Positions 1 to 12,965 of a stretch of DNA of 64,000 nt are shown piece after piece (the stretch's first letter is position 1; each line of letters opens with the position of its first letter). Both the position numbers and the translations under genes were made by a program. This DNA comes from Oxytricha trifallax (taxonomy: Eukaryota > Ciliophora > Spirotrichea > Sporadotrichida > Oxytrichidae). The notes under the pieces are model-generated. The model worked only from the letters and a program-made list of their open reading frames with translations, was not told the DNA's origin and made no database searches. The stretch covers positions 62,001-126,000 of the forward strand of contig ARYC01017492.1 of the NCBI GenBank assembly GCA_000711775.1. Reading direction: 5' to 3'.

Positions 1-250
1 TAAGGCCACAATAACAACTTACCAATCTGGTCATTTATTCTTAAAATTGTATTGCACTTAAAGAAATTGAATAAAAACTGGAGGCAATAGACAATTATAA
101 TGTTGAATAATGAAACTTACCACGGAGTATATTTATTAAGGATAAGACTTTAGAACTTTAAATTCTTACAGCCTTTCTAGGTCCATATCAATTTGACTCA
201 GCACCGATTTAAAAAAATTTGCATTTATTGAAAAGGATTTTTAACTTACA
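1..250 (-). CDS. Partial intron-containing gene, unknown product
   Basis: Reading leftward, a coding-like exon from about 245 to 121 (includes SQIDMDLERLQEFKVLKSYP, using TAA as Gln) is followed by a good GT..AG intron at 120-78 (43 nt, gtaag at its 5' end and ccag at its 3' end). An exon at 77-23 keeps the frame, and a second gtaag donor starts at 22. Two donor sites and a frame-preserving splice support a real gene that runs off the left edge. The upstream part (250-340) is ambiguous: another gtaag lies at 249 and two frames are open. No family is recognised. Confidence 0.4.
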
Positions 251-632
251 ATCAATCTCAAATCTGTAACAAAGCAAGAACATTTTGACAATAAAGATAC
301 TCTTAAAATGTTTAAGGCCTAGTTGATTGCAAAAACATGGAATTCATGATTGTGGCCTAGATTATTCATAGATATAAAGATTATTTTAGAAGTCATTGTA
401 AAACTCCTTGAAATTTTAAACATAACCACTTTGACATAGCCTAAATTGATTTAAACAATCTTTTGAGCTTTAAAGTTCATACTAAAATTTATTCTTTACT
501 TCTAGTGATTTTAATAATTCATCATTTGTTCTGAGTTCACTTTAGAGAAGATTAATCAATGTATTTAATTCGCTAAACCTTATTGAAATAACAAATTAGT
601 CCTTTGCTGCGAATAAGGACACTATTATCCCC

Positions 633-944
633 TCAAAATTATTAATCAAAACTTATATTCTACTTATATATGGTTATAAATGCGTATAAATTCTACATGA
701 TCATAGATATCTGGAATTTTTGTATATATTTAACAATATTATCGAATAGAATTTGTAATTTATAGATAATTTCTGAGTCTTGATAATAAATTTGATTCGC
801 TTCTCTTCTAAGCTACGGGATTAAGCTAAGTATGGTGGAAAGATTATAATTTATTATTTTTTCCATTTCAATTTGTGTTGTCTCTAAAGGTTTACCGCTA
901 TTCTGATCATTTTGGCAAGGCAACTTTATTCCAATCTGTTTCAG
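633..944 (-). CDS. Hypothetical protein fragment, 103 codons
   Basis: Open frame ending at TGA (635-633), bounded upstream by an in-frame TGA. It has a coding-like composition (for example KPLETTQIEMEKIINYNLST, then SLIPQLRREANQIYYQDSEI) and uses TAG/TAA as Gln. It has no initiator Met, so it would be a 3' segment of a gene or the last macronuclear-destined segment. No family is recognised, and a chance frame cannot be excluded. Confidence 0.4.
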
Positions 945-2169
945 TCAAGCAAGATTAATTAATAAATACTTTTTATTTTATTCTTATAGAACAGAAACGC
1001 AAAGAGTAATATTTTCATATATTTTCATTACATAAACCAATATATAAAATCAGGATGTTTAAGGTTTATTGCAGTTTACAAAATTCTTCGAAGTGTTTTT
1101 ACTTCATTAAGTAAATCTTCATACTTGCATGGAACTTTATTAATATTATAAATATCAAGAATTTAAAATAACTATTATAACTTTAATTTATTTTGAAAAA
1201 GACCTATTGGAATTGTTTTCATATTATTTTTGCTTTAGCAAATAAAATTGTTGTTGATTATTGATGGATCAGTTAGATTTTTCTATTATCGCTTAAGATT
1301 AGATTGAACAATTATATTTTAGTCTGTGCATATAAATCTTTAGTTGTAGGCTTATATATTTTAAATATTTTTGATTATTTCATTCATCTGTAATGAGTTT
1401 TACTATTCTACTATTCTTAAGGTTAATTTATGTTTTTACTCAGCTGGTTATATTACCAAAACTCGTTTATAGATTTTAATTCACTCACTTCAAATCAAAT
1501 TGATTGAAAATGATTAAAATAAATAATGCCGTTTTTAGCAAAAACTCCTCATCAATTATGATGAAAGTTAAGTAAATTACCTATAAGAGTTGATTTAAAA
1601 TCTCAATCCAAATAATAGAATTTGGGTAATCAAAAAAATTATATTATTCATAGTTTATGCTATTTTAAATAGTTGATTAGTTTTTTAATTATTACCATTA
1701 ATTGATTTTAAAAACATGTTTTTATAGATATATTTATTTATTTATTTATCATCGTTGTAACTGGTCCAATTAAAGAAATTTGAACTAGTCTGAATACCCA
1801 ACAAAGTCTTTTTGAATTTTCATATTATTTGTAGCTCAGTCTTTTAATAAGAATATATTTTTATACAAAATAAGTTTTTATTGGAAATCATTTTTTTTAT
1901 GATTTTGATTTGATTGTTTTATATAAAGTATATATTAGAAGACCCTAAACTTAAATTTTTAATTTATTAGAGAGTAAAAATAAGATAAATCTATTCCAAT
2001 TAGAGTGGGATAAAATATTTATAGGTTTTGCTTTTAGATGAGTATTTTCTTTTGGAATAATTAATTGATGAATCATAGTATGATAATGACATCTAAACAT
2101 TGACTTTGCTTTTAAGTAATGAACTTTCAGAATAATCTTTGTAAAATTTAATTGATAAAAACTAACTAA
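945..2169. other. AT-rich stretch, no gene seen
   Basis: Very AT-rich DNA with homopolymer A/T tracts. I saw no homology and no GC-richer island. It behaves like germline-limited spacer. Confidence 0.4.
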
Positions 2170-3480
2170 ATTAAGATAACGACTGGGAAGATATTTCCAG
2201 TGTCAGTAAATCATATGAAATTTAGAATTAGAATTATTTGCATCATTCTTTGATGCAAATAATTAAACAAGTAATTTAGTCGGCTTCACTTCAAATGAGT
2301 CTAAGAATGATTAGCTTTTAATTTAAGTTGCAATTCAAGTTAATAATTATTAAATAGTCTGATCTGGAAATGATGAACTTCTTAATGAAAAAGACTCATA
2401 AAAAATTGGCAAAAATGATTAAGATAATGATTCAAAAAATTAAAGCATTAAAAGCTAAAAAAAGTGAAAAATTAATCTAAAAAATTATACCAAAATTCTC
2501 TCAAAACTATTTAAACTTTCATATAGAGAAAGTACATTGATCAAGTACAAATTTGAGAATTTTCGATAATTCAAAAAATGGTTTAGACAGTACGCATTTC
2601 TAAAGTTTAAAGAGATCAACAAATTTTTTAAGAATGAAACTTGTGATATTTTTAAATAAATAGAGAGAAAAATTTAATAAGAAATGAGTTAAATAGAAAT
2701 CTAGAAGTGGAGAGATAACCATAAAAATAAGAAAAAAAATAATAATAAATTAGCAGGAATTAAACGATTGAAATAATGTCACGAGGACCACGGAGGCATT
2801 GACCACGTGAAAAATAATTACTTGATAAAAATAAAACAATCAAAGATTTGTAAAATAAAGTTAAACAGCTTCAATTGAAATTTTCTACTGACACTGACTT
2901 TTTTTAAGCAAAAAAAATAAATTTATAATAAGTATAACAGAAACTTTAGAAATTGCTAGAAGATTAAAATATAAGGCTCTAAAGAAGAAAATGAAAAACT
3001 TAAATACAAAATTAAGAAAATAACAATTTTAATTTTAAATTAGGTAAAGATTGAAGACCCAAATAAAAGAGAACAGAAACTTAATTGAAAATAGAAATCT
3101 AAACTATTTGTCTATTAAATATGAGAGATAGGATTAACAATGGCTAGTATAATCAAACGAAATTCAAATGGGGAATGAGAAGATCAAATAAGAACAGATA
3201 TTAATACCAAGGGTGCATTAAAGACTAGAGTATGTGGAAACCAAAAATTCTCAGACGAGCAAGTTAATGACTTAGGAAATTTATTTTATGCAATTGTGAT
3301 AGAACCTCCCTGGAATGATACAGCATGCAAACTTGTTTATTAAATTCTCAAAGATATTGAAATCTTCAAAAATATTATTGCCCATCTTTGCTGTGCAATT
3401 TGGACACTGAGAAGCAAGTGAAAGTTCATAGTAGAAGATTGTTCCATATTAAGATTTGAGAAATATCCAAAAAATTGAAA
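2170..3480 (+). CDS. MT-A70 family methyltransferase, N-terminal and catalytic part (broken or unspliced)
   Basis: Coding-like pieces in changing frames run along the + strand: Lys/Asn/Ser-rich acidic sequence at 2360-2470, a coiled-coil-like stretch at 2820-3090, then a frame from about 3190 to a TGA near 3420 that contains FYAIVIEPPWN at 3285-3316. EPPW occupies the place of the DPPW catalytic motif of MT-A70 N6-adenine methyltransferases (METTL14-type proteins carry EPPL there), and the hydrophobic strand before it fits the family. A later piece, KFIVEDCSILRFEK, resembles the block that follows. In-frame TGA codons at about 3419 and 3478, and the frame changes upstream, mean either unrecognised introns/eliminated sequences or decay. 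The matching C-terminal half lies at 3870-4160 on the other strand. Confidence 0.55.
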
Positions 3481-3869
3481 CAATTTTTTAGGGATTTTAG
3501 TAATTCTTGATGTATCTCTTAAACTATTTGCAAATATAAACTTTTAAATTATTGGAATTACTAAATCATATGAAAATAAATTAATTTAATTTAATTTGAA
3601 AATGATAATATCGATCTCCAAAAAAAAGCTTTGAGTCACACAAGAATTGGCAAAAATATATTCTCAAAAAATATTAAAAATAAAATGTCATGGTCTCACA
3701 GAACTATGATCAATTAAGACAGGTATAGTTCAATTTCAACATTAAAAAAATTCTCCCCCCATAGATAAAACCCCTTAAGTGAAATAAGATTATCTTGTCA
3801 AAATAAGATAATATTATTTAATTATGTTTAATTATTAATAGCAAAAAATCAATAAAAATATATTGAATT
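3481..3869. other. AT-rich spacer between the two halves of the MT-A70 locus
   Basis: About 390 bp of AT-rich DNA with no coding signal separates the + strand catalytic part from the - strand C-terminal part. If the locus is a scrambled germline gene, this would be an internally eliminated sequence at an inversion junction. Confidence 0.35.
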
Positions 3870-4160
3870 TAAATGAATATTTGATTCGCCGCTTATTAAC
3901 TTTTGAAGGTTGTCCATTAAGAAAATATATCGCTTCATTACCTATTGTAGTCTAATAAGACCTGTAATTGTAAGGTCTTACAAACATCTCAGCATATTTA
4001 CTGCTAGGTAGAAGCTGCTCAATATATTCATATAATTAATCTAGATTTTGGCTCACTAATCTGACTGTTGATATAATATTATATGGGACATTGCGAGTAA
4101 AACTTATTTTTTTTAGTTCAGAAAATTTGTTATAGTGTCTAGGTACAACACAAATTCAGT
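3870..4160 (-). CDS. MT-A70 family methyltransferase, C-terminal part, in inverse orientation
   Basis: An uninterrupted frame of about 95 codons. It contains STVRLVSQNLDQLYEYIEQL followed by LPSSKYAEMFVRPYNYRS and then TIGNEA. This is the conserved end of MT-A70 domains, normally of the form S-x-KP-x-E-x-Y-x-x-IE, then a Pro-containing turn, ElFaR, and an R-x-x-W-x-t-x-GNE-like block. One TAA and one TAG are read as Gln. The frame opens just after a TGA and lacks the catalytic motif, which sits 0.6-0.9 kb away on the opposite strand. Family assignment is strong. Whether both halves belong to one gene is inference. Confidence 0.7.
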
Positions 4161-4230
4161 CACATGCCTTATGTCAAATCCAATGCCAGAATGTAAGGTT
4201 TTATCTTAATTAAGTTTAACCCATGTTAGT

Positions 4231-4495
4231 AAAACCCCGTTAGTCAATTAAGAATAAAGATTGGTGATTAAGAATAATTAAATTAAGAATTAATTATAAT
4301 TGGCGTAAATTATTAAAGTTTTGGCTAATTATTAAAGCCATTGGCTCGATTAATTGTCTCTATAAAATAAACCAATCAGGGTGCGTATATTTGGTTTAGT
4401 CTAATTATATTTTATTTCAGCCAATTATAATTAATTCTTAATTTCATTTTTTTTTTCCCCAATCTTCATTCTTAATTGACTAACGAGGTTTTATT
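4231..4495. mobile_element. Small inverted-repeat element (family 1, copy 1)
   Basis: The arms at about 4231-4320 and 4415-4495 are inverted copies of each other, from the outer block aaaccccgttagtcaatta to the inner block aattataattggc. The centre contains ccaatcagggtgc. Two relatives with the same centre and arm motifs lie at 26.2 and 26.7 kb. It has no coding capacity, so it looks like a MITE. Confidence 0.7.
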
Positions 4496-5149
4496 TCTGC
4501 ACTTTTATATCTATTTGATTTCAGATATTCTAAGCATGTCTCAAGATTTGAGTTCGTAATCCATATAAACAAATACCCGTTTTTTATAGCTTTTAAATTT
4601 TAATTTATCGATCATAAATTTTTAAAAATAAAGAATTGTTCATAATTTTTAATTAACATATTAGATTTATAATTATCTAAAACAAATATAATGGATTTAA
4701 AAGGTAATAAACATTGGATAAACCACTTCATTTAAGTTCACTTCTCTCTTTTTATTACAACTCTTAATTGGTAAGCAATGATACAAATTCAAACTAATGT
4801 ATATTGATCTGACAATTTAAATTATTATTGTTGGTTGAATTAAAGTTAAAATTAAGAAATTTAGAAGCTGCTAATTAATTGCGCTTGATAAAATAAATAT
4901 TTTAGAATATATATTTCATGATTTCAAACATATATTTAAAATCTCTTATTAATACTTCAACTTTAGCCTCTTCGTTGAAAGAGAATTGATTTCTGAAATA
5001 GCAATGTATTAAATATAAAAAGTGTATATTATAACTCAAACTACATGTTATCAGTGATATTCACAAAAATTGCTATATTTACCTAATTTGTTGAAGACTT
5101 AATTATAATTTAATTTGCAATTATACAAATCATGACAGTTATTTCATAT

Positions 5150-5560
5150 TGTGTTTATTTTTTTCCGATTGTTTCGTATTTTAGCCATAATTAGTGGGAA
5201 TTATAGAGAAAAAAAAACATTTCAATTGCTTTAAATTATCCTTAAAAAATTGACTTTCTGAAATTAATTATGGCCATTTCCAAACAAATTTACACTTTAT
5301 AGATTTTACAATCTTCAAACAAAGCAAATCTTAAAAACTTGAAAAATGCAACTAATATTTAATGTTTAAATCTATTTAAGAAGGGAAATTTTGAGGGTCG
5401 TTTGAATATTTGGAGATATTAGTTTTTGAAATTATAGGAATTACAAATGTCGCCCAAAAAGTCATTTAAAAAACATTCTAATATCCAAATTAATTAATTA
5501 AATTAAAATTAATTGAAAATGAAAATATGGGTCTTCAATTTGAAGCTCTGAATCGCACTG
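5150..5560 (+). repeat. Dispersed repeat family 2, copy 1
   Basis: Shares ordered blocks with 27.5-28.6 kb and, in reverse, with 56.0-56.4 kb: gtgggaattatag, then aaatttacacttt.atagatttta, then gaaattataggaattacaaa, then gggtcttca and gctctgaatc near the end. Spacing is similar in each copy, so this is one element of about 400 bp. Confidence 0.65.
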
Positions 5561-5569
5561 GAAGGCAGA

Positions 5570-5900
5570 TTAAACCTATCAATGAGATTTGCTTAACTTC
5601 CATAAGATTTAATCTAATTTTTTTAATATTAATTGCCATTAAACATTCGGTAATAATTTTTCTTGCTTTCCAATTTTTCAATTTTATAATACTCACGTTT
5701 GCATACTCTTTTGGTGGTCAAGCCACTTTTCAAAATTGTTTTGTAAAATATTATGACATTTACTTAAATAATGTTTTTATTGTGCAATATTGTATCAGTG
5801 TCAGAACCCTTATCTAACTATTTTTCTAGAATATTTAAAAAACCCTAGTCTATCTATCTTTTTCGAACATTTAAAATATCCTTATATTTTCCCGACTTGT
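5570..5900 (-). other. Long open frame of uncertain reality
   Basis: Read leftward with TAA/TAG as Gln, a single frame stays open for well over 100 codons and includes KGSDTDTILHNKNIIQ and VCKREYYKIEKLESKKNYYR. It runs into repeat family 2, which argues against a functional gene. The opposite strand is also open for 96 codons, hydrophobic and less convincing. Confidence 0.2.
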
Positions 5901-6106
5901 TAAGGATTATTATTTTGTAAATTTGCATGCTTTTTTAATAACAATAATATACTTTAATACTTTTTTCGTATTAAATTCTTATTAATTAAAAGATTTGACT
6001 AATAAAAACTCAAGTACAAAATATTAAACTTTAAATGTACATAAATTATTTTTTGTAAACTTAATTTATTAAAGACAATCTAGATAATCATATAATTTTC
6101 TGCTGA

Positions 6107-6346
6107 ATAAAGATTTTAGAAGCTGTAGTAACTGAACTCACAGCTCCTAGTTTAATGAGCTTCAAAGCTTCTAAAAGCTAAAATTTCAAAAAATTAGCTG
6201 AAATCCAGAATAATATCAAAATTTTGTTTCAACTGAATTTTAAATGATACAATTCTCCATATAACATGACTTAGGATTCACTCTAAGCACCCTTCAATAT
6301 CAGCATGGAGATTTTGCTTAATCTGTATAGAAGTAGGGTCATTTGA
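6107..6346 (+). CDS. Coding-like island with one in-frame TGA
   Basis: Starts after a TGA. The first 46 codons (VVTELTAPSLMSFKASKSQN) end at TGA 6245-6247, and the same frame then continues for 32 codons (PYNMTQDSLQAPFNISMEIL) to a second TGA. Base composition is richer in G+C than the flanks. It may be a decayed gene or an MDS. No family is recognised. Confidence 0.3.
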
Positions 6347-8839
6347 ATTCTAAGGAGAGATTCCCTATGAAAACTAGGAGAGTAGGTTGAGACAAAAGAA
6401 AAGTTAAGTCGGAAGCATCACTTTTGAATACTCAATCTCAAAGTTGTGATTATTATGAGTCAGAGAATTGATTTATTTGATTTTAATAATTTATTTTTAA
6501 AAATAGCGTAAGTAAATGATTGATAATTAGCTTTAGTTTGAACTATCCAATAACTTTTTACACATTATTTCTCTAACTATTACTATTTTCTATAAAGGTA
6601 AGTAATATCAATAAATTTGAGGGACAAAACGATTTAAATATCTAGCAAATTATAAAAATTTTATATGGCTATATTTATGAAAATTGTTTATGACTCATTA
6701 TTTTAATTATATCTATATAACTTATAGTTAATTTGTAAAATTTGATATACAGGAGGGTTTCTTTAACAAGACTAAACTTCTTTGAAAAATAAAATTCTCT
6801 TTTAAGAATTGCTATAGCATTTATCATTGAATTCCAAAGGAATAAATGAATTCAATAAAAATCATATGATGTCAAAGATATTAATTCAACTGTTTCAAAT
6901 CATAGTGGGTCTATTGACAAAGTATAAATAATCTCTCTTAATTTAGAGAAAAAGGAAAAAGATTAGAAGAATTCTAGTTCAGGTTTGCATAAAAGCATAA
7001 TTTTTATAATTGTAAAGAGTAAATGAATATCTTTTTCATACTCTTGCTGTGGGATTTAGAGCTATAAAATCATACTGCTAAATACTTAGCTGTCTTAAGA
7101 AATTATGCTTTTTTATGAGTCAAGGATAATATATAGTAATAATTTCCAGAATTTGATGATTGATTACTTTTGTATAAATTGTTCAGAAAATATCAATTAA
7201 ACTTTGTAATATTTTAAATAACAACAAATAGATAATAAATTATTTTTTAATTATTTGCATAATTTTTACAAAAAATAGCGACAATTTACATTTAATATAA
7301 ATAATAATTCATTTTTTAAAATCAAAATTTTATAATCTTGAAGCCTTCTATCAAATTACAAAGTTCTTTTGAAAAAGTTATTTTATTAGAAAGTACAATA
7401 ATTCTAAGATTTTTCAATAGATTTTTGATATTATAGAATATTAAATAATAAATATATTACAATATCTTAAGTTTAAACAATAATATTATTAATTACTAAA
7501 ATATTGGGGAATATAAACCATATTTTTTGGCAATTAATTTGCAATTATGTCGTAACGTTATTGATGATGTACCTGGTTATATTTTGTCTTGAGTCATATT
7601 GACACTATATAACCAAAGTTAATCATTCCTCGATAATTGATAAGAATTTAAAACTGAAATATAAATTGTAGATTTGTCCATTTCATCTGTTATCTATTGA
7701 ATTTCAACTTGAAGAGTACTAAAATAAATTGTGATGAATAATGAGACATAAATAACAATATCTTACAGTTCATAAATAACCATTTTCTCTCAGTCGTTTC
7801 ATAAACTGATTAAAAGAATTCATTAAGCTGATAAGCTAAGCCTTAATTATAGCTCTAGGTTTCTCAATTTTAAGAAGATATATTTTTATCGATATTTATA
7901 AAATACTCAGGTTTTATACAAACTTAAAAACGATAATAAACAGAAGCTATATTGACTATCTAATTATTCATTCTTTTCATTCTTTTAAGAAGGCATATCA
8001 ATGCCTCAATTACAGAAAGGTAAGAAAAGGAATTTAATTCCAATAGGACTATTTACTCAATATTATTATAATGATCTGCTTTTTATAATAAAAGTTTGAG
8101 TTGAAAAGTGAAGATTTTAACTTTTTATTTGGTAAAGAAATTGATAATTTGATTGTTTTGATATGACAAGTTAATCGGGACTTTTTTGTTCTTTGATTTA
8201 ATTGAAACTGTTAGTCAAAAAGAAACATCAAATTATACTCTTCTAAATAAATTAAATTATTTAATTTAAATGTATCTGAAAATCTTTAAACGTAGGTAGT
8301 ATATATTTTTTACATTTATCCTATGATATTAATCATCGTTTCTCTCTCCATAAGTTTTTAAACTGTCTTTTTATGGGACGAGCGTTGATTGTTATTTATT
8401 CGAATTCTCTTCACACACATTCAAATTTTTCAGGGAAATTAAAAATAACCATCTTTACAAAAGAATTCAGGAATAAGGCTAATGAAAACTTTAACGAAAG
8501 ACACTCAATATTTTTGGAAATAAAACCTAAACAGGAAGATAAGTAGTCAAGAGTTTTTGATTACTAATTAATAATAAATTAAACAAATAGTTACTTGAGA
8601 AGTAATTCAGATTGAATTGATTTGAAAATGATGGAATAAATGGCAATAATGAAACACGTTGAAATTATATTACCTGTTCAATAGTACCATTGTTGGAAAT
8701 TCTATTTAATGAAATAAGTTTTATGAGATTCTACTAAATTCTTATCTGCTAATAATATGGCACTGTTCTTTGGTAGTGGTATTTTTAACACCAAAGATTT
8801 ATTTTTAACTTTTTATCATTAAGTTCAATATTTATTGTC
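6347..8839. other. AT-rich stretch, no gene supported
   Basis: Mostly AT-rich spacer. A short frame at about 7486-7592 (+; LCRNVIDDVPGYILS before TGA) is mildly coding-like but too short to call. Confidence 0.3.
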
Positions 8840-9016
8840 TCCTCCTTCCTATCATTTTGGAACCTAAGTCACGTTAGGAAGCTCCTGGATGGCAAATTAA
8901 TCGATTACGAATATCCCATTAAAGATTGTAGAAATTTTTAAGGAGACCACATTATACTGGCTCTTCTTTAATACACTTTACAAATATCTTCTACACCTAA
9001 GCCTATTTTATATGGT
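8840..9016 (+). CDS. Coding-like island, hypothetical
   Basis: A GC-richer patch in AT-rich DNA. One frame reads HVRKLLDGKLIDYEYPIKDC and then DHIILALLQYTLQI without TGA, and stays open into the AT-rich flank. A second frame is also open. This could be an MDS of a macronuclear gene. No family is recognised. Confidence 0.3.
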
Positions 9017-11463
9017 AATTTAATAAATTGTTAACACTTTATATTAAGTAGGGTTTTATTGATATAATTATTTTGTATTATGTTTTGTGCCATATGTATA
9101 TCACTATCACTACCACTATCATCGTAAATAACACTATCATTATTTGCCCTTGCTTCCTACGCTATTATAATGAATAATATCATTATTTTCAACTTCATTC
9201 TAATTATTGATAAAATAGAAAAGATCAGGAATTTATTTAAACATAAATTAAAAAAAACGGCATATATTTATAATTTACAAGCATAATTATTACTCAAGTA
9301 ATAAAAATGAAATAAAAAAGAGCTTAAAATAAATGCTCATAGTTTTTAAGAATGAGTTATATAAATATGCATTTAAATATTTTATTTATTTTATGTATTT
9401 ACAATTCATTTCTCATTCTGCGAAGTGACAAAGTATTGCTATCTTATATATTTTATATATAGTAAAGTCATGAATTTTGATTTTTTTAGGTAAAATTTTG
9501 ATTAAACTGTAATCAGCAGCATTCTCATTCTAAATAAAAAATGCTTTAATATAACTAAAAGTTATAAAGCTTATCTTATTTGTTATTGTTCAATTTACTT
9601 ATTTTTAAGTTTCAAAAATAGAAAATATTTACTTACTTAATGAATAAAAAGCAAAATAAGTTTAGGATGTAGAGAGGTTTTTTTGGAATATAGGAGAAAT
9701 ATTGATCCATTTTAATTTTATTTTATTAATTTAGAATTATGATACGTTGATTTTAAATTTCAAATTACATTTCTATTTCAAAGATTTATGATCGATATTG
9801 TAACTATTTTTATTAATTACTGTTTTATAATTACTGATTTTATAGCTATATAACTTAATATAACTTCTAGAGTGTTTTCAATAAAGAATAGCAATTACGA
9901 ATCAGTCATTTATATGCAGTTCATGGATGTGAAGTTATTGGTTTTCAATCTCATTATATTCTTTTTAAAAAATGCTAAGAATTACCATTTAAGCTGTTCA
10001 TAATAGAGAGCAATTAATTTGCTTTTATAAATTTAATAGCTATTCTATTGCTTAACCTTAAAAGATAAAATATATTCACATTATAAAAAGTAAATGTTAA
10101 GTCCTCCATGCATATTTTTTTAGGCTACTGCGAATATTTAATTGTATTTATAACTGAAAATAAGATGACTTTTATCCATCATATAAAATATTAAATTACA
10201 CTTCCTCTCTTATCCTTATAAAGTCAATTAAATCATCTGTTTTTATTTGGTAAATCAAAGTTTAAAGAGATTTAGCCGATTTTAAAAAATATGATTTATT
10301 ATAATATGTTAATTCTATATTTATTGATACCTTTTATGTTGCATTACTGATTACTTTTTCTAAAGAATTATACTAAATTTATTTCTCTTTCTATTTTGTA
10401 AGGTAATTAATAACTTGTAAAAATATATATAGTAATAGTTGAAATTTATCTCTATTTTTAGTATATAAATAATTTGATAAATCTTGGTTTCATACTTCTA
10501 TGAAGACAATGAATGGTTTGTAAATTTTAATAATTATTTGAAAATCATAATGAATTTTTAGTCTTACTACAATAATAAACAAATTCATCAATAGTCAGAG
10601 TATTCTGAATTGTTTTCTATTTGTTTTAATTTCTAGCCCAAGTAGAAAGCAATTAAAGTATATTATCTTCAAGTATATAAGCTTCAACCTACTATTTAGA
10701 TAAATGTTATTACTCTAGGTATATTATATGAATAGTTCAATTTTTAAATATCAAGGATATTTGATTATAATTATGTGACATATCTTGCATTTATTTTATT
10801 TCTTGCGATCAATATCTCATATTAATTATAAATGCATGATATCGAGAATAATTAAATTTAACTTCAAGATTAATTAAGAAAGTAAGTTATTTGTAAAATA
10901 CCCAATTAAGTCAGACAGTTTCAGTAATTCAGTTAGTAGATCTACAGGCAAAAAGTTTACATAAATTGTAGTTTCCATGTAGACAAGCTATTTATTAATT
11001 GTAGATATACTCATACTCAAAGATTATGACATTTACATGAGTGTGATTCAATCAATATATTTATAGAAGCTATAATTAATCACCCTTTTAAATCATATAT
11101 TTATTATCCAACAGTTATTATGTTTAATTCTGCAACCTAAATTTCAATTTTAATTTATTATTGTAAAAATATTTTTTCATATTTATAATTTTAACTAAAG
11201 GATTACATAGCTTACATTACAATATTTATTGCAATTTAACTCCTCTATATTTTTTTCTTAAATAAAATAATGTAAAGCTTGTCATCAATACTTTAAAGGA
11301 ATCTGTTATCCTAGATTTATATTCATATATAAATTATAATAAAAGCATTGATTGAAATATACTCAATAAATTACATTAAAAAATGTAATTAAACTACAAT
11401 TATCTAACATATTTTTAATATTATTATATTTTAATTTTTACAATAATATTAATAATAATAATT
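9017..11463. other. AT-rich stretch, no gene seen
   Basis: Long AT-rich spacer with poly-A/T and short microsatellite patches (for example imperfect actatcact repeats at about 9100-9140). I found no coding evidence. Confidence 0.35.
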
Positions 11464-12965
11464 TGATCACATTGAGATCTCTGGGACCCCTGATCTTAGG
11501 AAGCTTGGTAGCTTATAAGGGTCAAACCCTTTTATATTAATTTAATATATCATCTAATCTGTTTAATCTCTCTGGTTGTCACATTAGATTGATTTTTAAT
11601 TCAATCTAAACATATCTGACTTAAATTTACTCGTTCTCTGTAAAAGAACTGAGTTTGTTCTGTGTTAGATGTATGGATTCTGAAATATAGTCAAAGAAAT
11701 TTCTTTCTTCGTAGACTGTGAATGATAGGTGTTCGTGGAGTTCTTCTTGTGTCTGTTTATCGGTTAACAGAATAGTGAAGTTTATTTCCATACAGTCTAT
11801 AGAAATCGCATTCTAGGCACCATTTGTTATCTTACATTATTGATATGCTGTGAGAAATCATTTTAATTAATTTTATTATTAGATAAAGTTCCAAATCCTT
11901 ATATAGTATTAAAATATACTTGTAAGATTTATATTAGATAGTATCTAGATTTTATGTCAATATCTCTGGTGTTTAGGGATGTTGGGGTCTCGGAGTTTTA
12001 AAAGTTTCTTAAGGCTTTAGGCCTGATTTTATTGACTTAAACCTTTAAATTTTTATATGATGTGTCAACTTCTTAGTAGTCTTGTATGATGATGTTAGTG
12101 TGTATGTTGCCAGTTCATATGTTTTATTGAGGGAAGTGATTCCTTAATAACATTTTGAATCCACATGACTTTTAAAATTAATTATTATAAGGAGTGATTC
12201 CCTAATTATTGTTCTTTAGTATTAAATAGGAAGACATATCTTTACATGTCGTAACGTTCGTGAGGAATTAGGGAAAAATTCTTAGAGAGTACTATTTTGT
12301 CAATGACGTATTTGGTACTAAATAGTAAAGATGTCATTTTTGGAGTTAAGTAGTCAACCTAAAGTTTAAAGGTATAGGTGGCCAATTTTTTCCTCCCTAA
12401 GATTAATTAGTCTTAAACTAACTTGACAGGTCAGACCAAGTCATGTAATTGAGCTTTAGACAGTTGATAGTTTTTCTAGTCTTATTAATCTAGTTGGGAG
12501 TCTGGTGAGGGTAATTTAACTGTTGGCTAGATTTCCTCAGTTAGTTGCTCAGAAATTCGAAAGTGAAAATGTCAACATGAACAGAGAATGGACTTTTTGG
12601 GTGGTGGAGCTGGTATAGTACATAATAAATTAGTGTACTTTTGTTTTTTTTTAACAAAATAGCTTGGTCCTTTAATTGTTAATTCGAAAATTTAAAACAG
12701 AAAATTGTGAGGCAGGGAGGCACCGGTGTTGACGAAAGACTATGTTCTCATCAACTGACTGGAGAGAGCAAAAAAGAATAATACTGACTTAAGGGTGTCA
12801 ATATAATATACTCCATGATAGAGGCCATTCGTTGGAGTATATGGAAGTTTTATTCTTCCAGAGTTCCTTACGATTGCCTTATAAAGGGGTACTTTTCGGA
12901 CAAGCTAGTACTTAGATTGTATCTACTATGAACGGTTCACTTGGCCCTTTACGTTCCAGTCTCTT
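11464..12965 (-). mobile_element. 1.5-kb repeat, copy 1, with decayed coding sequence
   Basis: Matches 32390-33875 from a shared left edge (gatcacatt.a..tctc.ggacccc, preceded by an AAT microsatellite) to a shared right edge (atgaacggtt). On the - strand between about 11830 and 11640 it encodes a Cys-containing segment, NKWCLEC then, after a 1-nt shift, LLTDKQTQEELHEHLSFTVY. This matches copy 2 residue by residue. The rest of the unit shows only scattered similarity. No terminal inverted repeats or transposase motif were seen, so its class is unknown. Confidence 0.6.

Noticed and set aside
5527..5817. 96-codon + strand frame with standard stops
   Set aside because: Very hydrophobic Ile/Phe-rich composition expected from AT-rich DNA, overlaps repeat family 2, and the opposite strand is more protein-like.
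9095..9145. Imperfect actatcact repeats as a CRISPR-like or regulatory array
   Set aside because: Units are about 6-9 bp, irregular and without spacers; a simple microsatellite in a eukaryotic genome.
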